Shown here: piece by piece, positions 62,957 to 64,000 of the stretch
Position numbering within the stretch: position 1 is the stretch's first letter
Layout: each line of letters begins with the position of its first letter
NCBI GenBank assembly: GCA_900466745.1
Contig: UBNE01000001.1
Location: forward strand, 62,001 to 126,000
Reading direction: 5' to 3'
Origin: Hyphomicrobiales bacterium
GTDB lineage: Bacteria; Pseudomonadota; Alphaproteobacteria; Rhizobiales; Beijerinckiaceae
DNA length: 64,000 nucleotides
Notes under the pieces: model-generated
Seen by the model: only the letters and a program-made list of their open reading frames with translations
What the model was told of the DNA's origin: nothing
The model's database searches: none
Program-made: the position numbers and the translations under genes

Positions 62957-64000
62957 TCAGTTCGCGACGGCCCGGATCGTCCGGCGCAGCTTGCCGATCA
63001 GCTCGTCGACCTGCGACTCGGTGATGATCAGCGGCGGCGAGAAGGCGATGGTGTCGGCCGCGGTGCGGATCATCAGCCCTTCCTCGTGGAAGGCGCGCTC
63101 GATCACCTCGTAGCCGCGCTTGCCCGGGCCCTCCGCGCGCGGGGCGAGGTCGATGGCGCCGACGAGGCCGAGCGTGCGGATGTCGACGACGTTGGGCTCG
63201 CCCTTCAGGCTCATCACCGCATCGGCGAAGGCGCCTTCCATGGCGCGTGCCCGCTCGAACAGCCCTTCCTCGCGATAGATGTCGAGCGCCGCCAGCGAGG
63301 CGGCCGCCGCCAGCGGATGGCCCGAATAGGTGTAGCCGTGGAACAGCTCGATGACGTTGTCCGGTCCGCCCATGAAGGCCTCGTAGATGTGCTTGCGCAC
63401 GATCACGCCGCCCATCGGCACGGTGCCGGAGGTGACGCCCTTGGCGAAGGTGATCATGTCCGGGATCACGCCGTAGCGCTCCGCCGCGAAGGCGAAGCCC
63501 AGCCGCCCGAAGCCGGTGATGACCTCGTCGAAGATCAGGAGGATGCCGTGCTTGTCGCAGATCTCGCGCAGGCGCTGGAGATAGCCTTTCGGTGGCGGCA
63601 GCGCGCCGGTGGAGCCCGCCATCGGCTCGACGATCACGGCGGCGATGGTCGAGGCGTCGTGCAGCGCGACGATCCGTTCGAGGTCGTCGGCGAAATGCGC
63701 GCCGTAGTCCGGCTCGCCCTTGCTGAAGGCCTGCTTCTCGCGGTCATAGGTATGGGCGAGATGGTCGACGCCGCTGAGCAGCGAGCCGAAGAACTTGCGG
63801 TTGTTCGACATGCCGCCGACCGAGATGCCGCCGAAGCCGACGCCGTGATAGCCGCGCTCGCGGCCGATCAGCCGGGTCTTGGCCGCCTTGCCGGTGACGT
63901 TCCAGTAGGCCAGCGCGATCTTGAGCGCCGAATCCGCCGCCTCCGAGCCCGAGCCGGCGAAGAAGACGTGATCGAGATCGCCGGGCGCCAGCGCCGCGAT
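62957..64000 (-). CDS. Class III (omega-amino acid:pyruvate) aminotransferase, 5' end missing
   Basis: This is the C-terminal ~347 residues of a PLP-dependent class III aminotransferase; the gene continues past the right edge. Motifs include AGSGSEAADSALKIAL (PLP phosphate), ERGYHGVGFGG, IVEPMAGSTGALPPPKGYL, LLIFDEVITGFGRLG (PLP-binding Asp) and ITFAKGVTSGTVPMGG, with the Schiff-base Lys. FHGYTYSGHPLAAAASLAAL is typical of beta-alanine/omega-amino acid:pyruvate transaminases. It would move an amino group from a terminal amine to pyruvate. Confidence 0.9.
   Translation of the reverse strand: MAALAPGDLDHVFFAGSGSEAADSALKIALAYWNVTGKAAKTRLIGRERGYHGVGFGGISVGGMSNNRKFFGSLLSGVDHLAHTYDREKQAFSKGEPDYGAHFADDLERIVALHDASTIAAVIVEPMAGSTGALPPPKGYLQRLREICDKHGILLIFDEVITGFGRLGFAFAAERYGVIPDMITFAKGVTSGTVPMGGVIVRKHIYEAFMGGPDNVIELFHGYTYSGHPLAAAASLAALDIYREEGLFERARAMEGAFADAVMSLKGEPNVVDIRTLGLVGAIDLAPRAEGPGKRGYEVIERAFHEEGLMIRTAADTIAFSPPLIITESQVDELIGKLRRTIRAVAN

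Overview
This is a 64 kb stretch of a GC-rich (roughly two-thirds G+C) bacterial chromosome, densely packed with complete housekeeping and catabolic genes. No rRNA, tRNA, CRISPR array, prophage or insertion sequence was seen. The gene content points to an alphaproteobacterium of the Rhizobiales/Hyphomicrobiales, with a Bosea-like relative as the best guess: a PodJ-like polarity factor, a HutF/HutG histidine pathway, EcfG-type stress promoters, and interspersed palindromic repeats of the type common in that order. The taxonomy is inference.

Layout. 0-2.5 kb: the start of an acyl-CoA carboxylase beta subunit, an acyl-CoA dehydrogenase and a TetR regulator, with a palindromic operator. 2.6-10.3 kb: an acetylpolyamine-amidohydrolase-like deacetylase, a ThDP enzyme, a NitT/TauT-type ABC importer whose operon also carries a mismatch uracil-DNA glycosylase, and a cyclopropane fatty acid synthase. 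10.4-12.8 kb: two divergent citrate synthase homologues, one fused to a DNA-binding domain. 12.8-21.1 kb: the complete histidine utilisation locus (hutD, hutUGHI, hutF, hutC) with twin operators in the hutI/hutF promoter. 21.2-27.7 kb: a group of stress-type genes (glycine-zipper lipoprotein, PRC-barrel, transglutaminase, lipid kinase, PAP2 phosphatase, PNPOx-like protein, tiny membrane protein, aldehyde dehydrogenase, Cys-rich copper protein). 27.7-31.1 kb: an ATP-grasp/alpha-E/transglutaminase operon. 31.4-34.3 kb: zwf-pgl-eda. 34.4-43.5 kb: assorted amino-acid and amidohydrolase genes, an orphan peptide-binding protein and a membrane protein. 43.7-50.3 kb: molybdenum cofactor genes (DUF2478, mobA, moeA), Mrp, a TusA-like protein and a TauE/SafE exporter pair. 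50.5-60.2 kb: PodJ, then a MerR-controlled beta-oxidation operon (acyl-CoA dehydrogenase, thiolase, FadB-like). 60.2-64 kb: a LysR/SDR pair, a peptide-deformylase-like protein with degenerate metal motifs, a low-GC orphan gene and a truncated class III aminotransferase.

Three themes run across the window. First, GGAAC-N16/17-(C/G/A)GTT promoters of the EcfG (general stress sigma factor) type precede several genes at 21.5-27.4 kb, including two divergent pairs, which suggests a stress regulon cluster. Second, at least four families of intergenic palindromic repeats are present. One of them (family B) supplies the TAG stop codon of four genes, and one copy is nested inside another repeat family. 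Third, local regulator-plus-operator modules can be read directly: TetR/acyl-CoA, HutC/hut, HTH-citrate synthase/citrate synthase, MerR/beta-oxidation and LysR/SDR.
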